A stretch of 64,000 nucleotides of DNA. Source: Daucus carota subsp. sativus. Taxonomy: Eukaryota > Streptophyta > Magnoliopsida > Apiales > Apiaceae. Below, one piece after another: positions 43,190-54,422 of this stretch. Position 1 is the stretch's first letter. Each line of letters begins with the position of its first letter. The notes beneath the pieces were generated by a model that did not search any database, had not been told where the DNA came from, and saw nothing but the letters and a program-made list of their open reading frames with translations. Both the position numbers and the translations under genes were made by a program. The DNA is taken from positions 40,518,796-40,582,795 of the forward strand of contig NC_030386.2 in assembly GCF_001625215.2 (NCBI RefSeq), in the 5' to 3' direction.

Positions 43190-44720
43190 GAAACCGCGCG
43201 TTGCGGCGGCCTATAAAAATTATATTAATGATTCAATATTAAAATTTGTAAGATGCAATAATTTTGTGGCTGTTTATAAAAAGTATATTAATGATTCAAA
43301 ATTAATATTTGTAGGGTAAAATAAATTTTATATTATAAAAAGCTTGATGTAATACCAATACTAATATATAAAATTGCAAAATTGGACTATAATTCATGGT
43401 GAAAAAATGAAAATAAATTTCTATACGTAATTAACAATTTAAAGAATGACGGATCTTAATTTTATTTGTGTTTTTTTTATAAAAGTAATCATGTTCTTAC
43501 ATTGTCACATTCCTCCAATTTTTTTGGATTGATTGTGCACAAAAACATCTAACTTAAATCCGTGAGATAGCGGTCCATAACTATCCTTACTTGTAACCAC
43601 CTTTATTTTTTTAATACTAACAGAGCAAATTTTGATATTTTTCATCTAAAAATTTCAGAAAATTAGAAAAATAGAAAGGAGGGATGTAAGAAGCGTCACC
43701 TACACGCCCCTCGCTTCTCCTTCATATAAGTATTTTCCTTGTATAGCGGTCTATAATGCATGAATAATATTTTCATATATACAAAGTAAATCATATAAAA
43801 ATTAACAACAACAAACATGTTCAATGAACAAAACAAATATTAAAAAATAACCAACACACATACATCACTAATAGTTAATTTATTGATATTATTCATTTAT
43901 ATCATGTTAAGACTATATTCTTCTCCCTTATTTGGATTTGTCGACTCTCACGTAGCGGTCTATAACTACCTTTGCTTGCAACAACCTTTATTTTTTTAAT
44001 ACCGTATAAACAGCATTCAATTATCGTTGCAGAAGAATGACACCACCAAATTAGAAATCGAGCCAGAGAACTACCAGAGATAGGTAGGGTTGTGGTATTG
44101 AGAGATTGGAGGTTGTGTTTAGATGATCTAAAATCCTACAACATATAGAGGTATTTACAGGTGCAGAGAGACTTGTGTGCAACTATTTCCCATAATTAAA
44201 TAATCTGAAACAAAATCAGATTAAAATTTTCAAGCTACTATATTCCATAGATAATCTGAAATAAAATCAGATTCTGAAACTTGCTTCTAATATATCTGAA
44301 ACTAAAAAAGGTAGAATTCCATAAATAATCTGAAACAAAATCATATTTTAAAACTTACTTCTAATACATCCGAAACTAAAAAAGGTAGTTCCAATTTTTG
44401 ATATTTTTCATCCAAAAATTACAGAAAATTAGAAAATAGAACGGAGCGATGTGAGAGGCGCCACCAGCTACTATATTCCATAAATAATCTGAAACCAAAT
44501 CAGATTCTGAAACTTGCTTCTGATATATCCGAAACTAAAAAAGGTAGTATTCCATAAATAAAATCAGATTCTAAAACTTGTTTCCAATATATTTGAAACT
44601 AAAAAAAGTAGTTCTAATTTTTGATATTTTTCATACAAAAATTCCAGAAAATTAGAAAAATAGAACGGAGCGATGTGAGAGGCGCCACCTACACGCCCCT
44701 CGCTTCTACTTTATATAAGT
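43190..44720. repeat. Unclassified repeat block with internal direct repeats (possible Helitron-like)
   Basis: Starts near AACCGCGCGTTGCGGCGGCC and ends near CGCCACCTACACGCCCCTCGC. The block (TTTTTGATATTTTTCATC.AAAAATT.CAGAAAATTAGAAAA followed by GCGCCACCTACACGCC) occurs about three times (43,630-43,740; 44,395-44,470; 44,615-44,720). AGCGGTC.ATAACTA.CCTT and ATAATCTGAAA.(A/C)AAATCAGATT also repeat. There is no coding capacity. The CG-rich left end resembles plant Helitron starts, but no diagnostic 3' hairpin-CTRR end was confirmed. Confidence 0.5.
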
Positions 44721-46159
44721 ATATTGATGTGTAGTAATACTCAATTGCAGAAGTGATAATATCAGTAAGTGTAAATAAGCAGAAGACACAGGTCTGAAAG
44801 TCTGAATAAGAAGATATGGTGGGAGATTGTATAAGTTTGGGCTTTTTGAGCCGTTGATGAAATTCATTGGCCCCAAATGTATCGACTTGAGCCCGTTTGG
44901 TAACAAAGAATGAGGGCTTATTTAGGTGTTTGGAAACCCAACGTTGAAGTGGGCTTACAGTTAACAACAGCCCAGAAGCCGATTAAACCCTATCTATCTC
45001 TTGGCGGAGCTGCTCTATAATCCGAAAGCTTCATCGTCATTCAAATTCATATTTCCGTCTCCGATTATCCCACAAGCTGCAGTTGTCTTTCTTTATTAAT
45101 TATAAGGTACCTTCTCCATCATTCAAATTATATATATATATATAAATATCTTGTTTTGTGTCTTCTACTTTGCATATGTATCCAAGAATCAAATTTTATG
45201 GACTACAATGAGAAAGAATAGAAAGGGACAACTCTAGTGGGAATATTTCTTGGTATATGATTTTTTATGCTGTTTAGGAGTGGACTGACCCCAATGATCC
45301 TTTTAGTGTTTCAGTCTTCACAGACTTCACACTGATCCTAAGTTTGGATTAGGTACTTCTGAATGCGTCTGCTGGATCATCCTTGCATTGCCGTATACAA
45401 CTGCTCTTAGTTTGTTAATCTTATTCAATTTAATTTACCATTTTCATCACTATAGAGCACCCATTTAACTTCCATGACTTGCGTATTACTCCTGTCAAGA
45501 GCTCTGTATCTGCACAAATTGGCTTGCCATTAACTTGGTTGTAACAACACATAACACTTGCTACATTTGCTTCAGTTACCCAACTCTTGAATGGGGGCTC
45601 ATATGTATCTTGCTTATAGATTCTTGTATTGTTCTGCAGCGGAACAATAGTGTTCTCACGCTAAAAACTCTTCTCAATACAGCTCTAGAAACTGTTAGAT
45701 TTAGATATATGTTTTATCACTGTATGTTTGACTGCTCAAGCAACAGGCTATTGGTTATGCACTTACTTGTCTAGTTGGGCCGATCTTTACTCAACTCGAT
45801 TGGCCATTATTTCTCCATTGTTGTTTTACTGTATACGGACTTTCTGAAGGTTAATCTTTATTATCACTTTGCAATAATTTCAAGACTTAATTGCAGTAAG
45901 ATGGCCTCAGTTATAATTTTTTTGCACAAAAATACCTAAGCTTTAATAATAGGCACCCGAGTGACTCATGTTTAAATTTTGTAACACCCGATTGCATTCC
46001 GTGAGTTATCACTGATGGACGTTAGATATTTCAATTTTTTTAATTAATCAGAGGGTGAAATGGGTAATTCACATGACATAAACCCTTCTTGAAGTTAGAG
46101 GTGGCAATCCTGAAGCAACAACTCCAGGCAGGAGTTCAGATTAACTAAGAGAGTGGCAG

Positions 46160-46500
46160 ATTCAACAGAATATAGTGTGTAGCTTCTGCGAAGGTCCTCG
46201 AGATTCTATTGAGCATTTATTCTTTGAAATATGGGTTTTGTAGAAATATTCTGCAAGAATTTCAAGGTAGGGGGTATTGTGTTTTATATCGTGGAAACTG
46301 GATGGATTTTATCTCAAGAGCTGCTGCAGAGTGTCACTGTGTCAGGGAAAGAGTTTGCACTGTCTTATAAATAAACTAGTCTTGGCTGCTGTGATTTTTC
46401 ATCTCTGGCAATAAAGGAACAGAAGGTTGTTTCAGAGTAAAGGGAAGCAAGAATGGAAGTTTACGATGATATTTGTAAAAAGCTTATGGGGCTGCAGGTG
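46160..46500 (+). pseudogene. LINE reverse-transcriptase zinc-binding fragment inside the Mutator-like element
   Basis: Translating in one frame gives CSFCEGPRDSIEHLFFE and later AAVIFHLWQ stop RNRRLFQSKGKQEWK, the layout of the zf-RVT region of plant LINEs, with internal stops. The GT-rich DNA after it (46,700-47,200) looks like a LINE 3' region, which would explain its long meaningless open frames. Confidence 0.65.
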
Positions 46501-47479
46501 GTGAACTCGTCTAGGGTAAGGGAGGAGCTGGACAGATGGGGTGTCTGTAGAGGACTTCCGTCGTCGATCCAAAATTTGTAACAATGAAGGATCGATTTGG
46601 TATTGGTTTTTTTGGTCGAGGAAGGGGGCTGTTAATGCTTATTTAATCCGGGGCTGTCCTGTTGGTTCGACTGAGTTGAGCTGGAGTATCATGTTTAAAG
46701 GGTGATGCTTTTTTTAAGAAATTCCTGCTGGTATGTTATTGATTGGTGGCCAGAATCTGGTACTGTTTATGCTATTCAGCGTTTCTGGTACTTGCATAGG
46801 CATGTTCTCTTTTTCTGGTTTGGTTGCATGCATGTGATTTTGTTTGGCTGGCAATCTGTGGGCTGGGGAATGGTGTTAAATTGGTGGTTTTTTATGGGAA
46901 AATCAGTTCACTGGGTGCAAGTCTATTGCTGCAGGAGATTTTATTTTGTATTTGGTGGAATTTTGCTTGAATTTAGCTGGGGTGGTCTGTTTGTTGAGAT
47001 GATGGGGGGCTTCAGGGATGGTGCTGGTCTGTATTTGCTTTTTGCCTATTTGCTGCAGTATGGAGCTTAAGCTTTGCATGTTTATGGCTTGGCCTTGCTT
47101 TTTCTGGACTTGGCAGATGTGGAAGGAATGTTGGTGCTCTGTTGTTTTTCTTTGGCTTGTGTTTGTCTTTTTTCTCCGTTGTAGTTTTGCGTCATGTCTG
47201 AAAGTACTTCAACTAAAAGAGAAATCACATGAATTCAGTTGGCTATGATGACAAATTTATAGGATGATTTTTTGGCATAGCTTTGAGATCTTAAGAAACA
47301 TAGAACAAACAGTATATGATCTGATTTAATTGTTCCTCGGTAAGTTAGCAGACCCAGACAAACAATCAGTATGCACTTCCAATGGTCATAACCCAGAAGA
47401 GGTGTCTTGTGGTTGGTGTTGGACATTAGAAAAGACATATTGAAATGAAAAAAAATTGAAGAAACAAGTCCTGCCAAAG

Positions 47480-47615
47480 CTTGAATCAGCGTGTTGGTGT
47501 ATTGAACAATAAGCTGGAGAAGATAGAAGGCGAGAAAGCAGAACTAGAGAATGCCTTGATTGTGAGTACACAATCTGTTGAAGCTGCAAACACTCAGCTT
47601 TTGGTTGGGGATTAG
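47480..47615 (+). pseudogene. Captured coiled-coil gene fragment (filament-like plant protein type)
   Basis: One frame reads QSLNQRVGVLNNKLEKIEGE then KAELENALIVSTQSVEAANTQL before a stop. The EKAELE..AL pattern resembles the long coiled-coil filament-like plant proteins (FPP), but short coiled coils are easy to over-match. It sits inside the right half of the Mutator-like element, as gene captures do in Pack-MULEs. Confidence 0.5.
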
Positions 47616-47927
47616 CCGTTAAACTCAGCTGTAATACACAGAAACTTCTCTCTGGGGGACAAATTAGCCGTTTCATATAACTAACAGAATGCAATCGGCT
47701 GCTAAAAAATATAAACATGACTCACGCGGGTGCCTATTATTAAAGCTTAAATATTTTTGTGCAAAAAAATTATAACTGACGCCATCTTACTGCAATTAAG
47801 TCTAATATCAATACTTAAGTTTCACGACTTCCATACATATCTTGCTCCTTGCTTTTAGTTTTTCTTTTGCCTGCTGATTAAATTTTAATTTGTAAATTCA
47901 GGAATATAATCCACAAGACAAGGAACG

Positions 47928-50900
47928 ATGTCGAGGCCAGAACTTCAAGCACCACCAGAGATATTCTATGATGATACTGAAGCTCGCAAATACACATCCT
48001 CCTCTCGTATTATGGAGATTCAGGTTATTGTTGTCTAGATTAATAAATGTCATATTGACTTGTATATATTTTTACCACTCACAATTTTTGTATTTTCGTT
48101 ATTGATCATCATCCTCACTGTGCCTGTAATATATTGAAATAAATAGGCCCAACTTTCAGAGAGGGCAATTGAACTTCTTGCACTGCCTGATGATGATGTT
48201 CCGAGATTACTCCTTGATATTGGTAAGTGGTAACTCAGCCTCCCCACTAAGGTCTCTTCCCACCTTCCTTTCTTTGTATGTGGGGATCATTTCATTACAT
48301 TCATATATCCATACTTGATTGAGATCCCAGAATTTGTATGATCAATAACGGGGAAGCATAGTATTGATAGTCGCAATCATTGTTATCAAGTCGACGACTA
48401 GTCGACAAGTCGTTTTATAGGAAAAGTCCAACAACAACTTATTTAGTCTGGCGACTTATTTTCAACATATCAGTGTCTCCCTAATCTTTGTATCATTTCA
48501 ACTTCACATTATTATTTCCTTCACGTCACTACTTTTTGGCTTCAGGCAATGTAATATATGTATCACTTTCAACATATAAGTATATCCCTAATCTTTGTAT
48601 CATTTCAACTTCACATTATTATTTCTTTCCTATCACTACTTTCTGGCTTCAATTTATATGTGAACCAACAATCTGCTACGTCGTATACATCTCCCTGTTG
48701 CTTATTATCTGTTACTTTTGATTCAAACTATAAACTGATGTGTGCTCAACTATATTTTATATTAAATCTAGTAAAAATATGTATAAGAATGACTTGTCGA
48801 CTTTTTACGACTAGTCGGGCGACTTGTCGACTAGTCGATTCCAAGGTATTTGGGCGCCGAGGCTCGACTTGGCGCTGTGATAAGCTTGGTCGCGATATGG
48901 ACAATATGGTGTCCAACTAGAATGGTGTAGTGTCGATGCTGATATAATGTTTAATCATATAAGATGATATGGAGAAGATATTGCACATATCATCTTATAT
49001 GTCTTGTATGGTCTATGGTCTAGCACTAGAGAGCCAAGGGTTAAAGGTTTCATAGCAGAGTCTGTCTTTGTTTTCACTGGACCTTAAGAGCAAGAACAGG
49101 AGGCTTGTCTGAAATGTCTCGTCATTTGATATACTTCTCCTGGTCTTTCCCAGCACGAGACTTGGCTCCCTAACTACAAAAGTACAAGTGCAATCTATTT
49201 TGTGCAAATTTATATCCTATTGGCTGTCAAAATCAGTGGAAGCATTAAAAGTACTTCACTGTATTTCAAGATCAATGGTTCAAAGCATGAAATCACGTGG
49301 CATTACGGAAGTTGCCCGTGTCTGCATCTGTTTTTAATTTTGATGTTCTTAGTAAGGACTCATATCTTACATTAGCAGGATGTCTTTAGTTATGTTACTT
49401 CATTTTAAAGTAAGCTTTCAAGAACCGGGACATGTATTCGGATTTCTTGAAATATAAAATAATCAATTAAAAGCTCCTCATGTTGTATGAAATTGAATAG
49501 TTGAGTACTGAATATTTTACTCTTTTTAATATCGGCGAATTCAGTACAATTATGTACAGTACACAACTAAACATTCCAGAAAAACCGAATGTAGTTCTTA
49601 TGGAAGTGCTAGCATCTAGCTTCTTATTAAAGCAGTTATAATAGTCGTGAAATGTAATGGGTGTTTGCTGGTTAACTTGCGCTCTTTTCACTATTGTATT
49701 TGCTTAAAGTTGCAAAGCTAAATGCTGCTATATTGGTCCTTTGTAGGCTGTGGATCAGGGCTTAGCGGGGAAACATTGTCAGAGTACGGACACCAGTGGA
49801 TCGGGTTAGATATATCAGAATCGATGCTTAGTATGTAAAGCTTTTACGTTGTTATCAATTCAAGTTGTTACTGTTTGTTTTAAGCTTGCATCTTTCTTTT
49901 TGGTCGCATGGTTCTGTTCGATAACAATATCCTCTAATATCAGATATAGCGAGGGAGCGTGAAGTCGAGGGGGATCTTATATTAGGTGACATGGGTCAGG
50001 TAAAGTAGTTTTCCACACAATTTATTGTAGAAATCTGTTTAAGGTGGCTATGTACAGGGCAGAAAATCCCTCTTGAGGTGAAGCTTGACCCTTGAGTTTA
50101 ACTCCCTGTTATGCATTGCTGAATTTGAAACAGATATTAGAATACACAACAAGGATTATCCTTTTTTGATATCTTTCCTCTGATTATATTGTGAAAAGTC
50201 TAGGGGTTTGATTTATGTTGTGTTTGGTTGAAGCGAATGGAAAGGGGAAGGAGTGGAATAAATAATTGTGATCATTTAAGGAAAGAGTGTGCAAGGAAAA
50301 TGAGTAGGAAGGAGAGTGGCATTCGGCATTCCTTCTGAAATTGTTGGGTCGAAGCTCTAGTTTAAATAATTTTGGAACGGAGTGGAACTTGATAATATTT
50401 ACCATGAAATAGTAAAAGTTTTATCCGAGTCCCTCCCAGGTTTATCCACCCCAACGAAAAGCAAAATATAAAATCAGGGTTATGAATTGGGTTCTAGATG
50501 ACATTCTTCGCTAGACTCCAAACAAATACTAGAATATGCAGCAGATTGAATTGTCCTGTTAGAGCATCTCCAACCATAGAAAACCCTTGGCTAAAAAGTG
50601 AGTTGGCATGCCAAAAATAAAAAATATAGCCAACCTCTTGAAAAAAATACTCTCCAACCATACTCATCCCTTGTCTTTAATTTTAGCCAACCACATTGGA
50701 GATGCTTTTTAGGATGTCTTTTATGATATACGCATAAGGTTTAGAATTGAGGTCTTATATTGGGGTGTTTAGTTAATCATTCTTTTGCAACTCATGACCA
50801 GTAGTACTGCATTAGCAACTTAAGTAAGGGGGGCTAAAAATAACGTGGCACAGGGTGACATATAACATGTCAAGTACTCTTTGGCACATAGGGCTGTTAA

Positions 50901-52851
50901 TGGAGCCAAGCGATTGGCTGAACAATATAAAATGTTAGTTTAATTTGATTTGTCAGTCATATTTACTCGAGCTTATTCTATAGTTCTGATTTTTTATATA
51001 GTTCTTATCATTTTATAAAGTAATTATTATTGCATAGTTCTGATTATTTATTTCGTTATATATTCTAGGGTTTAGGACTTCGACCTGGAGTTATTGATGG
51101 TGCCATCAGCATATCGGCTGTTCAGGTCTGATTCTATGTTCACCGTGACTGTTGACTTTAATTGTAACTACATTACTCTTTTATGTTCATGACTATCCAC
51201 TTCCATGCGTGTACGGAATCTTAAATTGTAAACCACCTTCTTCAAATTAAATTGGATGTCTTTTCGTACCTAGTTTTTGGTTTTGATGGCTCTGGTAATT
51301 AGCCATGTGTTTTAAATATCAGTTTTCTTGGCATTGAACGTCAAGATGCCCAATTTTTTTATGGCTGATGATGTGACTATGCAGTGGCTTTGCAATGCGG
51401 ACAAATCCTCTCATGAACCCCGATTAAGACTAAAGTATGCTTTCTCTCTCCTGAATCTAGCGGTGCTTCCTAATCAGATAAAATTAATATGCTTAGTGTT
51501 ATTCTTGGTTGAGCCTTCAGCCTTCAGGATTTCATTTATTCAAACTTTACATGTTTGCAACAATATCATATTTCAGGGCTTTCTTTGGGTGTTTATATCG
51601 ATGTTTAGCTAGGGGAGCAAGGGCTGTACTGCAAGTATATCCTGAGAATATTGCTCAGCGTGAATTGATACTTAGTTTTGCTATGCGGGCTGGGTTTGCT
51701 GGTGGCGTGGTTGTCGACTACCCTCACAGGTATACATTATAATTGCATTTAATTGCATTTGCTATATCTTTTGTATTCTTTACTTTTTTATGATTTATAG
51801 TAAATTTCCTAAAAGCCCTGTGTTTTGCTAAAATCATAGAGAATCGGCTCTTTAAAAATATTGTAATAATACCTCATGTATAGTTAGTGAAATGTACTTT
51901 AATACTTTTCTGAGTAATGTATAAAAAAGCTACATGTACGGAAGAGACGGGCATTGGGTTGTAGATTGTAATTGAGCCAGTCAATATAGTCAGGGAATAC
52001 CCGGGCTTGAGCTTAGAAATTTGTTCAGGAAAATAAATTCTTAGCTTGTTCTCTTATGAGAATTTCTCACAACCCTCTTACAAAGCTTCCCATATATGTT
52101 GTTGATGAACAATGTTCAAGAACATTAGTTAGAAAAAAAATAATTGAAATTTAACGAGCATCTTATTTATTTTGTTTGAAAATGGAAAATAATGAATGAC
52201 TGTTCAGGAGCTCGCTCATGTTTCAGTTAACAATCATAGTGGCTTACCACATGGAAAAGGTTACAATATAAGTGAAATTGCAATATATCTGAATTGAAAC
52301 AAGGAAGCTCTTGGCTAAATGGTCTTATAAAAGCAGACACGCAAGTAACCATATCCTGAAATTACAGGTAGAAGCATTATTCTTGTTGATAGTAAAGGTC
52401 TGATACTTATTTTGATGGAACAGTTCAAAGAGCAGAAAGGAATACCTTGTGCTCACTTGTGGCCCCCCCTCTCTCAGTAGTGCTACACCAAAAGCAAAAG
52501 GTGAAGACGGAGAGAGCTGTTCTGAAGATGACAGCAGTGCAGATGAAGAAAATCCAACTGTAAGTCCACATACTGTAATCTGGAGAGATTTTAAATACCA
52601 GAGCCCTCTTTTGGAAGTCAACAAAAACCTGTTGTAACCCAGTATTACTAGCCTCTCACCTTTGGTAGCCAACTTTTTCCCTGTAGGTTTGCATTTCCGA
52701 CAGGCATAGACCAAGGAAGAAGCAAAAGGTCAACAAGAAGGGAAAAGGAAGAAATTGGGTGCTAAAGAAAAAGGAGCAGATGAGGAAAAAAGGAAATGTA
52801 GTACCTCCTGATACAAAGTACACTGCACGGAAAAGGAAAGCTCGTTTTTGA
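47928..52851 (+). CDS. RID2: 18S rRNA (guanine-N7)-methyltransferase, BUD23 type
   Basis: SAM-dependent enzyme that methylates a guanine of 18S rRNA during small-subunit maturation (yeast Bud23, human BUD23/WBSCR22; Arabidopsis RID2 affects callus and root initiation). Acts in nucleolus and nucleoplasm with a TRM112 partner. Nine coding exons: 47,928-48,023; 48,147-48,222; 49,747-49,830; 49,944-49,999; 51,069-51,125; 51,385-51,434; 51,577-51,729; 52,424-52,559; 52,687-52,851, giving 290 residues (family about 281-289). The start [20 protein letters not shown] is diagnostic. SAM motif I is DIGCGSG at 56-62; then [30 protein letters not shown] and the WBS_methylT tail with [20 protein letters not shown] and a basic ARKRKARF end. 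No defects seen. Confidence 0.96.
48370..48860. repeat. Repeat region in RID2 intron 2 with GTCGAC/CTAGTCG blocks
   Basis: TCGACGACTAGTCGACAAGTCG-type words occur at about 48,390-48,412 and 48,796-48,840, bracketing a tandem repeat: a block of about 60 bp beginning CTAATCTTTGTATCATTTCA occurs at about 48,482 and 48,593. Probably a degraded transposon. Confidence 0.55.
50562..50707. mobile_element. Harbinger-like MITE in RID2 intron 4
   Basis: Left GAGCATCTCCAACCATAG, right CATTGGAGATGCT; a TTA at the left flank and TTTTTA on the right. It shares TTGGCTAAA and GCCAACC words with 30,655-31,037. Confidence 0.7.
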
Positions 52852-54225
52852 AACCCCCCTCCCCCAATGGGTCTTATCTCTATTTATCACATTTGCTTGT
52901 ACCAGCACATCTGAGAATTGATCGAGGAATTTTGGTTGCATCCTCTATCTTGCCTTTTATTTAAACAAATGTCAGTTGGTGACCCTATATTGATTTCAAG
53001 GGAATTAAATCTTTATTGATATTGTTCAGGTCAACTAGATTATCTGTATGATGAAATATGAATGCATGTTAGGAGATAAGAAAGTGCTCCCAAGTACTCT
53101 ACTTCCTAGTAATATTATAGTTGAAATGTTCGAAAAATCATACGTATTTAAATGCGTGGTCCAATTTTTGTGCTTTTAAATATATTACAATTTAATATTT
53201 AAAATTTAGGTCTCAAGAGTCGAGAGGAAAGTGCTAAACAGGTTCGCGGAATTTTTTTATTATAATTACCGAAGATAAATGAGTTGGCTATTATAAAATA
53301 TAAATATAAAGTTAAAGAGAGATGATGTGGACTGTTACAAATAAATATAAATGGATTAAAAAAAATATGTATATGGGTTAGTTACGTTAGAAGCCCGATG
53401 TTTTAATAAAATATACATATACTGGGTTATATGTATTAAATATATTGAATATAAAACAAAAAATAGGAAAAGCATAAGTGTTTTTTATTATGTTATAATT
53501 TTGTATAAAAATTTAATTTAATTTAATTATATTTAAAAAGATTATTTTAATTTAGTCAGATAAAATCAAGTACCAAATAGATTTTCAACATATCATTACT
53601 TGATGATTTGTAATAAATTAAATTAATAAAATTAAAATACAATTATGAAGAATTAAGTCAAATTAATTAAATACTACTTCTTCCGTTTTTTTCTATTTTT
53701 TCCGTTTTGATATTTCGGAACTATTCATAGCATGAGATAAATTATTAATTTACGTCAAATTTATAAAACTAATATAATCGTATTCAATAAGTAGTTTAAT
53801 ACAATGAAAATTTTATATTTGATATTAAAATGAAATTAACAATATTAATGATCAAGAATGTGTGTATTTGGAAACGTGTTAAAGGCAAATATGGAAAGTA
53901 ATATAACGTGTTAAAGGCAAATATGGAAAGTAACATGGGACGGAGGAGTACAGAGGATAAAAGAATGGTTAGGAGAGAAATTTTAAAAAGAAAGAAAAGA
54001 AAGAGGGGGAGAGTAGAGAATTATTGAACAAGAAAGTTGGGTCCTAAAACCCCCCTGAAAAAAGAACCCTAGGGGTTAGCTGCAACTGCAAGGGGAAAAT
54101 TCAACAAACTTCCGAGCATACAAATTCCACATCAGAGCAGGTAACTGTCTTTGCGTTGTAATTCATTATTTGCCTAATTCGAGTTATAATATCTTCAATT
54201 TGATTTCTGCAGGCACGGCAACGGC
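52852..54225. other. Intergenic region between RID2 and metaxin
   Basis: AT-rich, no gene seen. It contains the RID2 3' UTR, a Stowaway-like element, a 32-bp tandem duplication (about 53,874-53,937, ACGTGTTAAAGGCAAATATG) and the metaxin leader. Confidence 0.55.
53677..53948. mobile_element. Stowaway-like MITE
   Basis: TA-flanked; left CTTCTTCCGTTTTTTTC, right ACATGGGACGGAGGAG. The ends are only moderately alike. Confidence 0.6.
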
Positions 54226-54382
54226 ATGGATGAACAAGAAGGGAAGATGTTGACATTGGTGGCCAGAAAAGCTTGCTTTGGCCTTCCTACTGCTTGCCCT
54301 TCTTGTTTGCCTGTTTACGTCTTTCTCAAATTTACGGGCATTCCCTTTCTTTTTAACTATAATCTTGCATATCCCGATTCTG

Positions 54383-54422
<40 letters not shown>

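Larger units (their letters stand above)
45884..47802. mobile_element. Pack-MULE-like element, 1,919 bp, carrying LINE and coiled-coil gene fragments
   Basis: Terminal inverted repeats of about 125 bp: the left starts GACTTAATTGCAGTAAGATG and the right, inverted, is nearly identical. Flanks TAATTTCAA (45,875-45,883) and TAATATCAA (47,803-47,811) form a 9-bp target duplication with one difference, as expected for Mutator-like elements. No transposase is present, so it is non-autonomous. Inside are a decayed LINE zinc-binding segment (about 46,160-46,500) and a short coiled-coil coding fragment (about 47,480-47,612). Confidence 0.82.
44990..47927 (+). other. RID2 leader exon and 2.8-kb leader intron
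   Basis: A leader exon (about 44,990-45,106, ending AAG then GTACC) is followed by an intron reaching the acceptor AATTCAG at about 47,901, 27 bases before the start codon. Nearly two thirds of the intron is the inserted element at 45,884-47,802. Inferred from splice-like signals only. Confidence 0.5.

Noticed and set aside
46702-47248. Trp/Phe/Cys-rich open frames of 122 and 76 codons
   Set aside because: They fall in GT-rich DNA that looks like a LINE 3' region inside the Mutator-like element; the composition is an effect of GT-rich sequence, not a protein.
50205-50530. Possible MITE with TGTGTTTGGTTGAAGCG and CTCCAAACAAAT ends in RID2 intron 4
   Set aside because: Only a few end bases pair and flanks do not repeat; left uncalled.
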